NCBI RefSeq assembly: GCF_001278035.1
Contig: NZ_CP009452.1
Span: 3,381,501 to 3,445,500, forward strand
Direction of reading: 5' to 3'
Length of the DNA stretch: 64,000 bases
Source of the DNA: Sphingopyxis sp. 113P3
GTDB taxonomy: Bacteria; Pseudomonadota; Alphaproteobacteria; Sphingomonadales; Sphingomonadaceae
The notes under the pieces were generated by a model. That model was not told the DNA's origin. It saw only the letters and a program-made list of their open reading frames with translations, and ran no database searches. Made by a program: the position numbers and the translations under genes. Positions 1 to 9,673 of this stretch are shown in pieces; the stretch's first letter is position 1, and every line of letters starts with the position of its first letter.

Positions 1-1428
1 GAGCTCCTTGCCTTCGAGCTGCGCCCTGGTGACGAAGCTTACCGATGCGGGATTCACCGCATGACCGTTGCGGTAGAGCTCATAGTGAAGGTGCGGCCCC
101 GTCGACAGGCCAGTACTGCCAATATAACCGATCACCTGTCCGCGGCGGACATGTTGGCCCGCGCGCACCGCGATACGGCTCATGTGGCCATAGCCGGTGC
201 CAAGGCCGCCGCCGTGATTGAGCTTCACATAATTGCCGTAACCCCGGTTACGGCCCGCCGTGGTGACGACGCCGTCACTCACGGCATAGATGGGCGCGCC
301 GTATCCGCCGCCGAAATCGATGCCGCTGTGCATGCGGCGGTATCCGAGGATCGGGTGCCGGCGCATGCCGAACGTCGAGGTTACGCGGCCGTGCGTCGGG
401 CGCACCATGCCGCCACGCTGCTGCCCGACGCCCGAGGCCTCGAACCACTGCCTTCGCCCGTCCTTGGTCCATTCGAGCATCGACAATTTCGGCTTCCCGC
501 CGCGCACAAGACCTGCGTAAAGCAGCTTGCCGCTCTCGCTCTCCCCGGTCTCGGCACGCCGATGCTCGACAATGATGTCATATTCGTCGGAGGCGCGGAT
601 CGCCGTAACCGGCATCTCGCGGCTGATGACGCGCAAATAGGATTGAATAGCCTCGGGCGGCGCGCCCGCGGCGCGAGCCGAACGATAGAGGCTGTCCCCC
701 ACCCGGCCGCGGATGCGCAGCGGCGTCGCGTCGACCGCGATCGGAATGCGGCGCATCACCAGCCGGTCGCCCTCCCGTTCCATCTCGATCCGCAAATCGA
801 AGCGCGCGCGCATCGCAAGGGCCTCGACAGGGCGGGGCATGGTCCGCATCGCGCGGCGGCCGAGGATCAGGTCAATGCGTGTTCCAGGCGCGATATCGGC
901 GAGCGGTACCGCACTCGACACCTGGTTTGCCAGCACCTGCGCCTCGGTCCTGCCGACGCCTGAACGTTCAAGCAGACGGGCAAAGCTGTCTCCTCTGCCC
1001 AGCGTGGCGGTAAGCTCGATTTGCGGCCGTTCGGGGGTCTGGGCAAGCGGACGTACCGCATCGGTCGCGGCCATGTGGCGGCCGGTGTCGGCGCCAAGCG
1101 CGAGCGGGACGATCATCTGCGCGCGCGCTTCGTTGAAATCGGCGGCATCGAGGACAGGCGCTCCGCCGACGCCGAGCGGCTGAATCCCTGGAAAGGTCGC
1201 GATCGCGCTGCCACACAGCAGCGCCAGCGTGGCGAGCCCTCGCCACCATTCAGCCGATCCGATATCGGCGCCGAGGTCCGGGACGAGATCGAGCTGGGCG
1301 AGGCGCTCGCGCCACGTCAGCGGCGGCTCGGCGGCGCCATGTCCCTTTTGCAGGGGGATCGCCTGCGACAACGCGAGCGCGGCAGCGTTGCCGGACATCC
1401 CCGCGATGGGTTCATGGCGCTGAAACAA
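1..1428 (-). CDS. M23 family (LytM-type) metallopeptidase, C-terminus beyond window edge
   Basis: Probable cell-wall endopeptidase acting on peptidoglycan cross-links in the periplasm. The frame stays open for 476 codons to position 1, so the end is missing. A hydrophobic segment near residues 62-80 looks like a membrane anchor. The C-terminal part carries the M23 zinc signature: HSGID near residues 367-371, GHMS near 413-416 and HLHY near 446-449, with the usual beta-sheet glycine pattern. The start is most likely TTG at 1428, because GGGGG lies 7 bases upstream; an in-frame ATG at 1398 is the alternative. A CtrA-type palindrome lies about 80 bases upstream, which fits cell-cycle control of a wall hydrolase. 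It could act as an amidase activator rather than an enzyme, but the zinc ligands look intact. Confidence 0.88.
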   Translation of the reverse strand, partial: MFQRHEPIAGMSGNAAALALSQAIPLQKGHGAAEPPLTWRERLAQLDLVPDLGADIGSAEWWRGLATLALLCGSAIATFPGIQPLGVGGAPVLDAADFNEARAQMIVPLALGADTGRHMAATDAVRPLAQTPERPQIELTATLGRGDSFARLLERSGVGRTEAQVLANQVSSAVPLADIAPGTRIDLILGRRAMRTMPRPVEALAMRARFDLRIEMEREGDRLVMRRIPIAVDATPLRIRGRVGDSLYRSARAAGAPPEAIQSYLRVISREMPVTAIRASDEYDIIVEHRRAETGESESGKLLYAGLVRGGKPKLSMLEWTKDGRRQWFEASGVGQQRGGMVRPTHGRVTSTFGMRRHPILGYRRMHSGIDFGGGYGAPIYAVSDGVVTTAGRNRGYGNYVKLNHGGGLGTGYGHMSRIAVRAGQHVRRGQVIGYIGSTGLSTGPHLHYELYRNGHAVNPASVSFVTRAQLEGKEL

Positions 1429-1508
1429 GATATTACCCCCGCTCGACGGCGCTGCCCTTTCGCAGCGGCCATCGATGAAAATTCTGCGCCGGTTTTTGTA
1501 AATAAAGG

Positions 1509-1529
1509 CCGTTAAAGTCAATTTAACGG
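1509..1529. promoter_or_regulatory. CtrA-type binding site, TTAA-N7-TTAAC
   Basis: An exact TTAA at 1512-1515, a 7-base spacer and TTAAC at 1523-1527 sit inside a perfect 8-bp inverted repeat (arms 1509-1516 and 1522-1529). This is the full consensus of the alphaproteobacterial cell-cycle regulator CtrA. It lies between the M23 peptidase (start 1428, minus strand) and the helicase gene (start 1660, plus strand), closer to the peptidase. Binding is inferred from the consensus only. Confidence 0.6.
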
Positions 1530-1659
1530 GGGTTATGGCGCCTGCCGCTGCGGCGAACCGTGGCGCGGGCACGTTGATGCGCAGGAGCGCGACTTCTGGG
1601 CTCATGTTCGGAAAAAGGCTGCCCTCCGTGCGATCGACGGTTGCGCCGCCGGGCCGCCC

Positions 1660-4443
1660 ATGCCAGCATCACGCGACAAGAATATGCCATCTCCCTCGTC
1701 CCATCCGGTCAAGGCCGTCCTTGGCCCCACCAACACCGGCAAAACCCATTTGGCGGTCGAGCGCCTGACCGCCCATGCGAGCGGCATGATGGGCTTCCCG
1801 TTGCGCCTGCTTGCACGCGAGGTTTATGACCGCGTTGTCGCGATCAAGGGCGCTGGCCAGGTCGGACTTGTCACGGGGGAAGAGCGAATCATACCGCCCG
1901 ACGCGCGCTATCTGCTCGGGACGATGGAAGCGCTGCCTGTCGAACGCGACGTCGCCTTCGTCGGCATCGACGAGGCGCAACTGGGCGCCGACCCCGAGCG
2001 CGGACATGTTTTCACCGACCGGATGCTGCGGGCTCGAGGGCGCGAGGAAACGATGATCCTGGGATCGGCGAGCATTACCGGGCTCGTTCGCGATCTGGTG
2101 CCCGAGGCCGAGATCATCACCCGCCCCCGCTTCTCGACGCTCAGCTACGCCGGGCCGATGAAGCTTTCGCGGCTACCCAAGCGATCGGCGATCGTCGCCT
2201 TTTCTGCCGATGAAGTCTATGCGATCGCCGAGATGCTGCGCCGCTTTGCAGGGGGCGCGGCGGTGGTGATGGGCGCGCTCAGTCCCCGAACGCGCAACGC
2301 CCAGGTCGCAATGTTCGAGGCGGGCGAGGTCGACTATCTCGTCGCGACCGATGCGATCGGCATGGGCCTCAACCTCGATGTCACTCACGTCGCCTTTGCG
2401 AGCCTGCAGAAATTCGACGGCCGCCGCGTCCGCCGGCTGACGATCGCCGAGATGGCCCAGATCGCGGGCCGCGCGGGGCGGCACCAGCAGGACGGGAGCT
2501 TCGGCACCATCGGCCTGCCGCAGGGCGGCATGATGCCCGAGGAAATCGCCGCGATCGAGGGACATCATTTCCCACCGCTGGCGAGCCTGTTCTGGCGCGA
2601 GCCCAGCCCTCGCTTCGACTCGCTCGACCGGCTGATAGCGGACCTCGGCCGCCCGCCAGCCCATCCGGCGCTGCGCGCGGCACCCGAGGCGGTCGACCTT
2701 GCGGTGCTGAAGCACCTTGCGGGCGACATCGAAGTTATCGCGCGCGCCAACGATACGGAGGCAGTCGCACGGCTATGGGATGCATGCGGCCTCCCCGATT
2801 TTGAACAGTTGGGCCCGGAGCACCACAGCCGCACGGTGTTGAAGCTCTGGCAGTGGCGGACAAGCGGCAACGGGATGATTAACCCCGACTGGTTCGCGCG
2901 GCGGCTGGCACGGCTCGACGATGTGGAGGGTGATATCGATCAGCTTGCGAGCCGCATTGCCGCAGTACGCACGCTCTGCTTCATCGCGCAGCGCGGCGAC
3001 TGGATCGCGGACGCGGCAGGCTGGACAGCGCAGACGCAGGATCTCGAGACGCGCCTGTCCGACGCGCTGCATGCCGCGCTGGCGCAGCGCTTTGTCGACC
3101 GCCGGCTTGCGCTTCTCATTCGCGATGCCGGGCAGCGTCACACCGCGCTGCCGGTCGCGGTTGGCGCCGACGGCACAGTTGCAGTCGACGGGGAGCCGAT
3201 CGGGACCCTCGCCGGATTCCAGTTCAAGGTCGATGCGCAGGCGCGGGCGAGCGATCACCGGTTGCTGCTCGCGGCCGCGGAGAAACATCTGCGGGGCGAA
3301 CTCGCGCGGCGCGCGGCCGCGCTTGCCGAAGGCGATGGGAGCGCGCTGACGCTGATCAGCGAAGCGGGCGCCCCGCCACGGATTGCGTGGCATGGCGACG
3401 TCATCGCGACGCTCGCCAAGGGCACAACGCTCGTTCAGCCCGCGATTCTCCTGGAACCGGCGCTACGCCGGCTCGAGCCGCCCCAGGTGCAGGCGATCGC
3501 CGAGCGACTGCAGACCTTCGTCGCTGAACAGCTCGCGCGCCACGCGGCACCGCTCGCCGCCATGGGCGCGGCGGCGAGCGACCTGTTCACGCCGCCGCGC
3601 GTCCGCGCCTTGCTGGCGGCCATGGCTGACGGCAGCGGACTCGTCGAACGCGCCGTCGTCGATGAACAGCTCACCGCGATGAGCGCCGAGGAGCGGCCTC
3701 AACTTCGCAAGCTCGGCCTGACCATCGGCTCGCTCGACATCTTTCATCCGCAGCTCCTGAAACCCGAAGCGGTGCGTTGGCGCGCCGCGCTTGCGGCCGC
3801 GCAGCATGGCAGCGCGATGCCCGAACTTCCTCCCCATGGCGCAGTCATCCAGAAGCACGGCAGCCCCGAGGGCTTGCGCCTCGCCGGCTTTCGGCGCTGC
3901 GCGACGGGATGGCTGCGCATCGACATGGCCGAAAAGCTCGCGCGCCAGGCCCATGCCGCGCGGATGCAGGCCGCCGCGCCGCCGACCGCGCCCATTGCCG
4001 GCGGCGAGCCGCACCACGACAACGACGCGCCCGAGGAAAGCGAAGCCCAGGCCGAAGCGCTACCGGGCTTCGCGATCGACCCCGCGCTCGCCACCTCGCT
4101 TGGTCTTGATGCCGACGCGCGGCGTGCGCTGCTCGGCAGCTTCGGATTCCGCAGCGTCGGCGATCCTGCGCTCGAGCGCTGGCGCTGGCTCGGGCGGCGC
4201 AGCGGCGAAAAGCGGCGCAGTCCCCGTCATCGTCGCAAGGGCGCCGAGCCGCGCCCGGGCGCGCCCAAAACGCAGGTGCCGCGCTCCGAGAAGGCTCCCC
4301 GCGCGAAAAAAGGCAAAAGCGGCAAGGCTCCCCACACGGGCTCGCGGGCCGCGCGCGGCGACCGCACAGCGCGGCGGGGCCCCTCGCCCCACAGTCCCTT
4401 CGCGGGACTGGCAGACCTGCTTGCAGGCGCCCGGGAGGATTGA
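1660..4443 (+). CDS. Suv3-like superfamily 2 ATP-dependent RNA helicase
   Basis: Large (927 residues) helicase of the type related to mitochondrial Suv3, expected to unwind RNA in degradation or ribosome metabolism. Motif I GPTNTGKT is at residues 22-29, the DExH-box variant DEAQ at 104-107, and motif VI QIAGRAGR near residue 265. After the helicase core comes a long variable region. The last ~80 residues are very basic (Arg/Lys/Pro-rich), a likely RNA-binding tail. The start could be ATG 1660 or ATG 1684; neither has a clear ribosome-binding site. Its stop overlaps the start of the S4-domain gene by one base, so the two RNA-binding proteins are translationally coupled. Confidence 0.88.
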   Translation: MPASRDKNMPSPSSHPVKAVLGPTNTGKTHLAVERLTAHASGMMGFPLRLLAREVYDRVVAIKGAGQVGLVTGEERIIPPDARYLLGTMEALPVERDVAFVGIDEAQLGADPERGHVFTDRMLRARGREETMILGSASITGLVRDLVPEAEIITRPRFSTLSYAGPMKLSRLPKRSAIVAFSADEVYAIAEMLRRFAGGAAVVMGALSPRTRNAQVAMFEAGEVDYLVATDAIGMGLNLDVTHVAFASLQKFDGRRVRRLTIAEMAQIAGRAGRHQQDGSFGTIGLPQGGMMPEEIAAIEGHHFPPLASLFWREPSPRFDSLDRLIADLGRPPAHPALRAAPEAVDLAVLKHLAGDIEVIARANDTEAVARLWDACGLPDFEQLGPEHHSRTVLKLWQWRTSGNGMINPDWFARRLARLDDVEGDIDQLASRIAAVRTLCFIAQRGDWIADAAGWTAQTQDLETRLSDALHAALAQRFVDRRLALLIRDAGQRHTALPVAVGADGTVAVDGEPIGTLAGFQFKVDAQARASDHRLLLAAAEKHLRGELARRAAALAEGDGSALTLISEAGAPPRIAWHGDVIATLAKGTTLVQPAILLEPALRRLEPPQVQAIAERLQTFVAEQLARHAAPLAAMGAAASDLFTPPRVRALLAAMADGSGLVERAVVDEQLTAMSAEERPQLRKLGLTIGSLDIFHPQLLKPEAVRWRAALAAAQHGSAMPELPPHGAVIQKHGSPEGLRLAGFRRCATGWLRIDMAEKLARQAHAARMQAAAPPTAPIAGGEPHHDNDAPEESEAQAEALPGFAIDPALATSLGLDADARRALLGSFGFRSVGDPALERWRWLGRRSGEKRRSPRHRRKGAEPRPGAPKTQVPRSEKAPRAKKGKSGKAPHTGSRAARGDRTARRGPSPHSPFAGLADLLAGARED

Positions 4444-4802
4444 TGGCGAGCCCTGGCGCGGCAGGAAGCATAAGGCTCGACAAGCTGCTGTGGTATTTGC
4501 GCTTTGCGCGCTCGCGCAGCCTTGCCCAGGCTCTGATAGCAGCGGGACATATCCGCCTTGATGGCCGGCGCGTCACGCGCGCGTCGTGCGCTGTGCACGC
4601 AGGCCAGACGCTCGTCCTTCCGGTTGGTGAACGGATCGAGGTGCTGCGCCTCCTCTCGCTTCCCGGACGGCGGGGCCCCGCGAGCGAAGCGCAGGCGCAT
4701 TATCTGCGACTTGGCCCCGAGGCCCCTTCGCCCCCCAGCGCGGCTATCAGCGGCGAAGGAAAAGCTGTTAGCCGCGACGCCTCCGACGAGCCTATGGAGT
4801 GA
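4443..4802 (+). CDS. S4-domain RNA-binding protein (Hsp15-like)
   Basis: Small basic protein of 119 residues. Residues about 10-55 form an S4 fold (RLDKLLWYLRFARSR, then AGHIRLDG and a VHAGQTL turn), the RNA-binding module of Hsp15 and ribosomal S4. In Hsp15 this module recognises stalled 50S subunits carrying nascent chains. ATG 4443 overlaps the stop of the Suv3-like helicase gene, so the two are co-translated. The C-terminal ~45 residues look disordered. Function beyond RNA binding is inferred. Confidence 0.85.
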   Translation: MASPGAAGSIRLDKLLWYLRFARSRSLAQALIAAGHIRLDGRRVTRASCAVHAGQTLVLPVGERIEVLRLLSLPGRRGPASEAQAHYLRLGPEAPSPPSAAISGEGKAVSRDASDEPME

Positions 4803-4828
4803 AAGTGATTCGCAACTGCCCGAAAGCG

Positions 4829-4857
4829 TTGACGCGCCGCCGCCACGCGGCATAGAG
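4829..4857 (+). promoter_or_regulatory. Putative sigma70-type promoter of fdxA
   Basis: TTGACG at 4829-4834 is followed after 16 bases by CATAGA at 4851-4856. The ferredoxin start codon lies about 60 bases downstream. The -35 matches well and the -10 is weak, so this is a candidate only. Confidence 0.4.
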
Positions 4858-4915
4858 GCGGGGAATCAGTACAGTCGAACGGCGCCGGCGCGCCGCGATA
4901 AGGGAGCCGTTACCC

Positions 4916-5254
4916 ATGACCTACGTCGTCACCGACGCCTGCATCCGCTGCAAATATATGGACTGCGTCGAGGTCTGTCCGGTCGACTGTTTCTATGAGG
5001 GCGAGAATATGCTCGTCATCAACCCCAACGAGTGCATCGACTGCGGCGTCTGCGAACCCGAATGCCCGGCCGAGGCAATCTTGCCCGACACCGAAAGCGG
5101 GCTCGAGAAATGGCTCGAGGTCAACAGCAAGTTCAGCGCCGAATGGCCGAACATCACGACCAAGAAGGACAGCCCCGCCGACGCCGATGAATATAAGGGC
5201 GTCGATGGGAAATTTGAAAAATTCTTCTCTCCCGAGCCTGGCGAGGGCGATTGA
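4916..5254 (+). CDS. fdxA: Ferredoxin FdxA, 7Fe-8S type
   Basis: Soluble electron carrier of 112 residues. Cysteines at 9, 12, 17, 21, 25, 40, 43, 46 and 50 reproduce the layout of the [3Fe-4S][4Fe-4S] ferredoxin family (Azotobacter FdI type). The acidic C-terminal half is typical of alphaproteobacterial FdxA. ATG 4916 follows a ribosome-binding site (AAGGGAG) about 10 bases upstream. It is monocistronic: a promoter-like sequence lies upstream and a strong terminator downstream. The redox partner cannot be told from the context. Confidence 0.95.
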   Translation: MTYVVTDACIRCKYMDCVEVCPVDCFYEGENMLVINPNECIDCGVCEPECPAEAILPDTESGLEKWLEVNSKFSAEWPNITTKKDSPADADEYKGVDGKFEKFFSPEPGEGD

Positions 5255-5282
5255 TTCTCAGCCGATGTGAAAAGGTGGATCG

Positions 5283-5311
5283 GGGCGGGTGCTTCCCGCC
5301 CTTTTCTGTTT
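5283..5311 (+). terminator. Rho-independent terminator after fdxA
   Basis: Perfect 7-bp stem (GGGCGGG at 5283-5289, CCCGCCC at 5295-5301) with a TGCTT loop, followed by TTTTCTGTTT. Confidence 0.85.
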
Positions 5312-5432
5312 GGGGCAGCCGCGGCGATTTTGCCCCCTTGAAACGCTGGGCATTGCCGCCGATGTAAAGCGTGGAAGGGCCACCCGCCGGTTTTGGACCG
5401 GACAGCCCGGCAAATATAAGGACAGAATTCCA

Positions 5433-6083
5433 ATGATCGATCCGCTCGCCGCCCTTGTTCCCGTTGTCGTCGAACAGACGAGCCGCGGCGAACGCAGCTT
5501 TGACATCTTTTCCCGTCTGCTGCGCGAGAGGATCGTCTTCGTGACCGGCGAGGTGGAAGACCAGATGGCCTCGCTGATCGTCGCCCAGCTTTTGTTCCTC
5601 GAATCGGAAAATCCGAAAAAGGACATTTATATGTACATCAACTCGCCGGGCGGCGTCGTCACGGCGGGCATGGCGATCCACGATACGATGCAATATATCC
5701 GCCCGCGCGTCGGTACGGTATGTATCGGCCAAGCAGCGTCGATGGGCAGCTTCCTGCTTGCAGCCGGCGAGCCCGGCATGCGCGTTGCGCTGGCGAACGC
5801 GCGTGTGATGGTGCACCAGCCCTCGGGCGGCGCGCGCGGCATGGCATCGGACATCGAGATTCAGGCCAAGGAAATTCTGCGCATTCGCAAGCGGATGAAC
5901 GATCTCTATGTGAAATATACCGGCAAGTCTCTGAAAGAGATCGAGAAAGCGATGGATCGCGACACTTTCCTCGAGGCTGACGAGGCCAAGGAATTCGGCA
6001 TCGTCGACCAGGTATTCGACCGCCGTCCCGGCATGCCCGACGCGGAGACTCCGAGCGAGCTGAGCGAAGGCCCCACGCCCTGA
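5433..6083 (+). CDS. clpP: ATP-dependent Clp protease proteolytic subunit ClpP
   Basis: Serine protease subunit (216 residues) that forms the tetradecameric degradation chamber used by ClpX and ClpA. The catalytic triad is visible: Ser103 in GQAASMG, His128 in MVHQP and Asp177 in MDRDTF, with the standard spacing of the family. I chose ATG 5433 because AAGGAC lies about 7 bases upstream and the protein then begins like other alphaproteobacterial ClpP proteins; the longer open frame would start inside the fdxA terminator. clpX follows after 184 bases on the same strand. Confidence 0.97.
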   Translation: MIDPLAALVPVVVEQTSRGERSFDIFSRLLRERIVFVTGEVEDQMASLIVAQLLFLESENPKKDIYMYINSPGGVVTAGMAIHDTMQYIRPRVGTVCIGQAASMGSFLLAAGEPGMRVALANARVMVHQPSGGARGMASDIEIQAKEILRIRKRMNDLYVKYTGKSLKEIEKAMDRDTFLEADEAKEFGIVDQVFDRRPGMPDAETPSELSEGPTP

Positions 6084-6267
6084 TCGGTGGACGCGACAAG
6101 ATTGCGGTAACCGCGTTTCTTGACGCGTCTTTCGCCGCCCTGCCCCATGATGGGATCCGGGTCGGAACATTGTCTGCAAGTCAGCCAATTGCCATATTGT
6201 AATTGGATGGACGGGGGCTAGGATATAGGCGCTGGCGCTCATTTCGGCGTCGGCCAAAGGAAGTTTT

Positions 6268-7536
<1,269 letters not shown>

Positions 7537-7854
7537 ACGGGACGGCGCGCTGAGGAAGAGCTGCCTCACCCGCTTATCTGACCCTCGAACGAGGGAATGG
7601 GGGGTTAGGCCGAGTCGCCCTGGCGCAATGTTGCATTGCAGCAACAGTTGCCGAAAAAACGCCCCCTTCGACGGATAGCTTCCCCGTCATTGTAACGGAA
7701 AAACCGCGCTTTTCTGCCGCGTCCTGTTCGCGGGAGGCCAGCGGCGGGGTTGCACTGTCACAATCATGCCATAGAGGGGCGTCAGGGGCCCGGCCAGGTT
7801 ATCGCGTGCCTGTTGCACGCTACAGCCAGCCATCCACCAAGGGGACATTCTGAC
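7537..7854. other. Intergenic region clpX to disrupted TonB receptor
   Basis: No coding frame with convincing features. It holds a short CCCTCG/CGAGGG hairpin near 7583-7597 without a T-run, the TGTTGC/GCAACA inverted repeat at 7629-7646, and a good ribosome-binding site (AAGGGGA) for the receptor gene at its right end. A promoter for the receptor must lie here, but no single -35/-10 pair stands out. Confidence 0.6.
7629..7646. promoter_or_regulatory. Inverted repeat TGTTGC-N6-GCAACA, candidate operator
   Basis: Perfect 6-bp arms (7629-7634 and 7641-7646). The inner 14 bases, TTGCATTGCAGCAA, recur with one difference at 51836-51849 upstream of the ATP synthase operon. It lies about 210 bases upstream of the disrupted receptor gene. 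The regulator is unknown. Confidence 0.4.
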
Positions 7855-8231
7855 ATGAAATTTCGTCATTCGCTCGCCGCTAGCTGCGCGCTGCTTCCCG
7901 TCGCGTTGCTTTCCTCGCCCGCCTTTGCACAGTCGACGGGTTCGCAGGACTTCGAAAACGAGATCGTCGTCACCGGTTCGCGTGCGAACCAGGGCGTGGC
8001 GGGCGTTGTCGCGCCCGACACGACCAAGGCGAAGGCCGTTCTGACGCAGGAATTCATCGCGCATCAGGCGCCGGGCCAGACCGTCAACGACATCATCAAT
8101 CAGCTTCCTGGCGTCAGCTTCCAGAACAACGACCCGTTTGGATCGGCCGGCGGCAAGATGACGATCCGCGGCTTCGACAATACCCGCATCAACCAGACGT
8201 TCGACGGTATTCCGCTCAACGACTCGGGTAA

Positions 8232-8235
8232 CTAT
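8232..8235. repeat. Target-site duplication CTAT, left copy
   Basis: CTAT directly precedes the left inverted repeat of the insertion sequence and is repeated at 9670-9673 directly after the right one. Four-base duplications are usual for IS701-family elements. Confidence 0.85.
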
Positions 8236-8250
8236 CACTACTTTGGCAGA
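8236..8250. repeat. Left terminal inverted repeat of the insertion sequence
   Basis: CACTACTTTGGCAGA. Its exact reverse complement is found at 9655-9669. Confidence 0.93.
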
Positions 8251-8322
8251 AATGTGATTTTTGGGATTCCCAAAAGGAGATTTCCCTGATTCATGGGGAG
8301 CCAGCTTTTATGGAGGCTGGCG

Positions 8323-9627
8323 ATGTCAGAGGATTGGCGCAATGATCTTGAGGTTTGGCTGACGCCATTTTTGTCGGCGTTGCGGCACAAGGCGCGGAAG
8401 CGTGTGTGCCCGGCCTATATCGCGGGATTGATCGGCCCCGGTGACCGCAAGAGCGTGCAGCCGATGGCGGCTCGTGATGGTGAGTTTGGCTACGACCAAC
8501 TGCATCATTTCGTCGCGGACGGGGTGTGGGATAGTGCGCCGCTCGAGGCTGTTCTTCTGAAGGAAGCCGATCGTCTGGTTGGAGACGAAGCGGGATATCT
8601 GGTCATTGACGATACTGCCTTGCCGAAGAAGGGCCGTCATTCGGTCGGCGTGGCTGCGCAATACGCCTCCTCCCTTGGCAAGACCTCGAACTGCCAATCC
8701 CTCGTTTCGGTGACGCTAGCGTCCGGGGAGGTTCCGGTGATGGTGGGCCTGCGGCTCTTTTTGCCTGAAAGCTGGACGGACGACGCCCCCCGCATGGAGC
8801 GCGCCCGTGTCCCCCAGGAGCGACAAGTCGCTCGCACAAAGCCGGAGATCGCTATCGAGGAGATCGATCGGGTCATTGCCTCGGGCACTCGGTTCGGCTG
8901 CGTTCTAGCCGACGCCGGCTACGGGGCGAGCGGCCCCTTCCGCCAGGCTCTGAGCGAGCGTGGTTTGCGGTGGGCGGTGGGCATGTCACGGCGTCAGAAT
9001 GTCTATCCGGCAGACACCGGGCTGATCTTTCCCGAGGCAGCAACAGGCAGGCGCCGCAAATATCACGTCCCCGACCGCACCGCCGTTTCTGCCGAAAAGA
9101 TGCTGGGAGAAGAAAAATGGAAGAAAATCAGCTGGCGACGCGGGACCAAAGGCAAGCTGACCTGTAAATTTGCGGCATGCCGCGTCCGGGTGGCCGATGG
9201 CCACAGGCACCGCATGAGTGACGGGCGGGTCCAGGCCATGCCCAGCGAGGAGGAAGTCTGGCTGGTGGGGGAACGGCGCGAAAGCGGAGAGCAAAAATAC
9301 TATCTCTCGAACTTGCCAGCCGACACGCCGATCAAGGCGCTCGCCGGTGCCATCAAGGCGCGGTGGATCTGCGAGCAGGCGCATCAGCAGCTGAAGGAGG
9401 AACTCGGTCTCGACCACTTTGAGGGCCGATCATGGACCGGACTACACCGACACGCGCTGATGACGATGATCGCCTATGCCTTTCTTCAGTCCCGCCGTCT
9501 AAGCGCAGCGGGGCGGAAAAAAAAGAAACTCGGGACCGCCGCCGCAACCGACCATGCCTGCCGTCAGGCAGGCGATAATCAACCTCTTCGCAAGACCGCC
9601 ACCGACGATCTGCCCTCACTGCAATAA
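8323..9627 (+). CDS. IS701-family transposase (DDE)
   Basis: Intact 434-residue transposase. Early conserved blocks CPAYIAGLIGPGDRKSVQPM and a first acidic pair in VIDDTALPKKG (Asp96/97), then VLADAGYG, then a C-terminal E in the WICEQAHQQLKEELGLDHFEGR region match the DDE pattern of the IS701 family. I chose ATG 8323 over the in-frame ATG 8293 because GGAGG lies 6 bases before it and the protein then begins MSEDWRNDLE, as relatives do. The C-terminal ~45 residues are less conserved. No frameshift or internal stop is seen, so the element is probably active. Confidence 0.94.
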   Translation: MSEDWRNDLEVWLTPFLSALRHKARKRVCPAYIAGLIGPGDRKSVQPMAARDGEFGYDQLHHFVADGVWDSAPLEAVLLKEADRLVGDEAGYLVIDDTALPKKGRHSVGVAAQYASSLGKTSNCQSLVSVTLASGEVPVMVGLRLFLPESWTDDAPRMERARVPQERQVARTKPEIAIEEIDRVIASGTRFGCVLADAGYGASGPFRQALSERGLRWAVGMSRRQNVYPADTGLIFPEAATGRRRKYHVPDRTAVSAEKMLGEEKWKKISWRRGTKGKLTCKFAACRVRVADGHRHRMSDGRVQAMPSEEEVWLVGERRESGEQKYYLSNLPADTPIKALAGAIKARWICEQAHQQLKEELGLDHFEGRSWTGLHRHALMTMIAYAFLQSRRLSAAGRKKKKLGTAAATDHACRQAGDNQPLRKTATDDLPSLQ

Positions 9628-9654
9628 ACTGGTTACAGCGACCGATCCGAATAA

Positions 9655-9669
9655 TCTGCCAAAGTAGTG
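9655..9669. repeat. Right terminal inverted repeat of the insertion sequence
   Basis: TCTGCCAAAGTAGTG, the exact reverse complement of 8236-8250. Confidence 0.93.
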
Positions 9670-9673
9670 CTAT
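9670..9673. repeat. Target-site duplication CTAT, right copy
   Basis: Second copy of the duplicated target base group, directly after the right inverted repeat. Confidence 0.85.

Larger units (their letters stand above)
7855..8289 (+). pseudogene. TonB-dependent receptor, 5' fragment cut by an insertion sequence
   Basis: N-terminal part of an outer-membrane TonB-dependent receptor. It shows a signal peptide ending near FAQS, a TonB-box-like EIVVTGSRA and the plug domain (DIINQLPGV, TIRGFDNTRINQTFDG). Native sequence ends at the insertion point 8235 (...DSGNY). The last 18 codons, to the TGA at 8287-8289, come from the insertion sequence. The start is ATG 7855, preceded by AAGGGGA. The fragment lacks the beta-barrel and cannot function. 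The matching 3' part begins at 9670 in the frame needed to restore the protein. Confidence 0.93.
8236..9669 (+). mobile_element. Complete IS701-family insertion sequence, 1,434 bp
   Basis: The element is bounded by 15-bp perfect terminal inverted repeats and flanked by a 4-bp CTAT direct repeat. It contains a single intact transposase gene. It sits inside a TonB-dependent receptor gene, and removing the element plus one CTAT copy restores the receptor frame exactly (NDSGNY joined to ALYSNQQ). The intact repeats and the undecayed flanking gene halves indicate a recent insertion. Confidence 0.95.
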
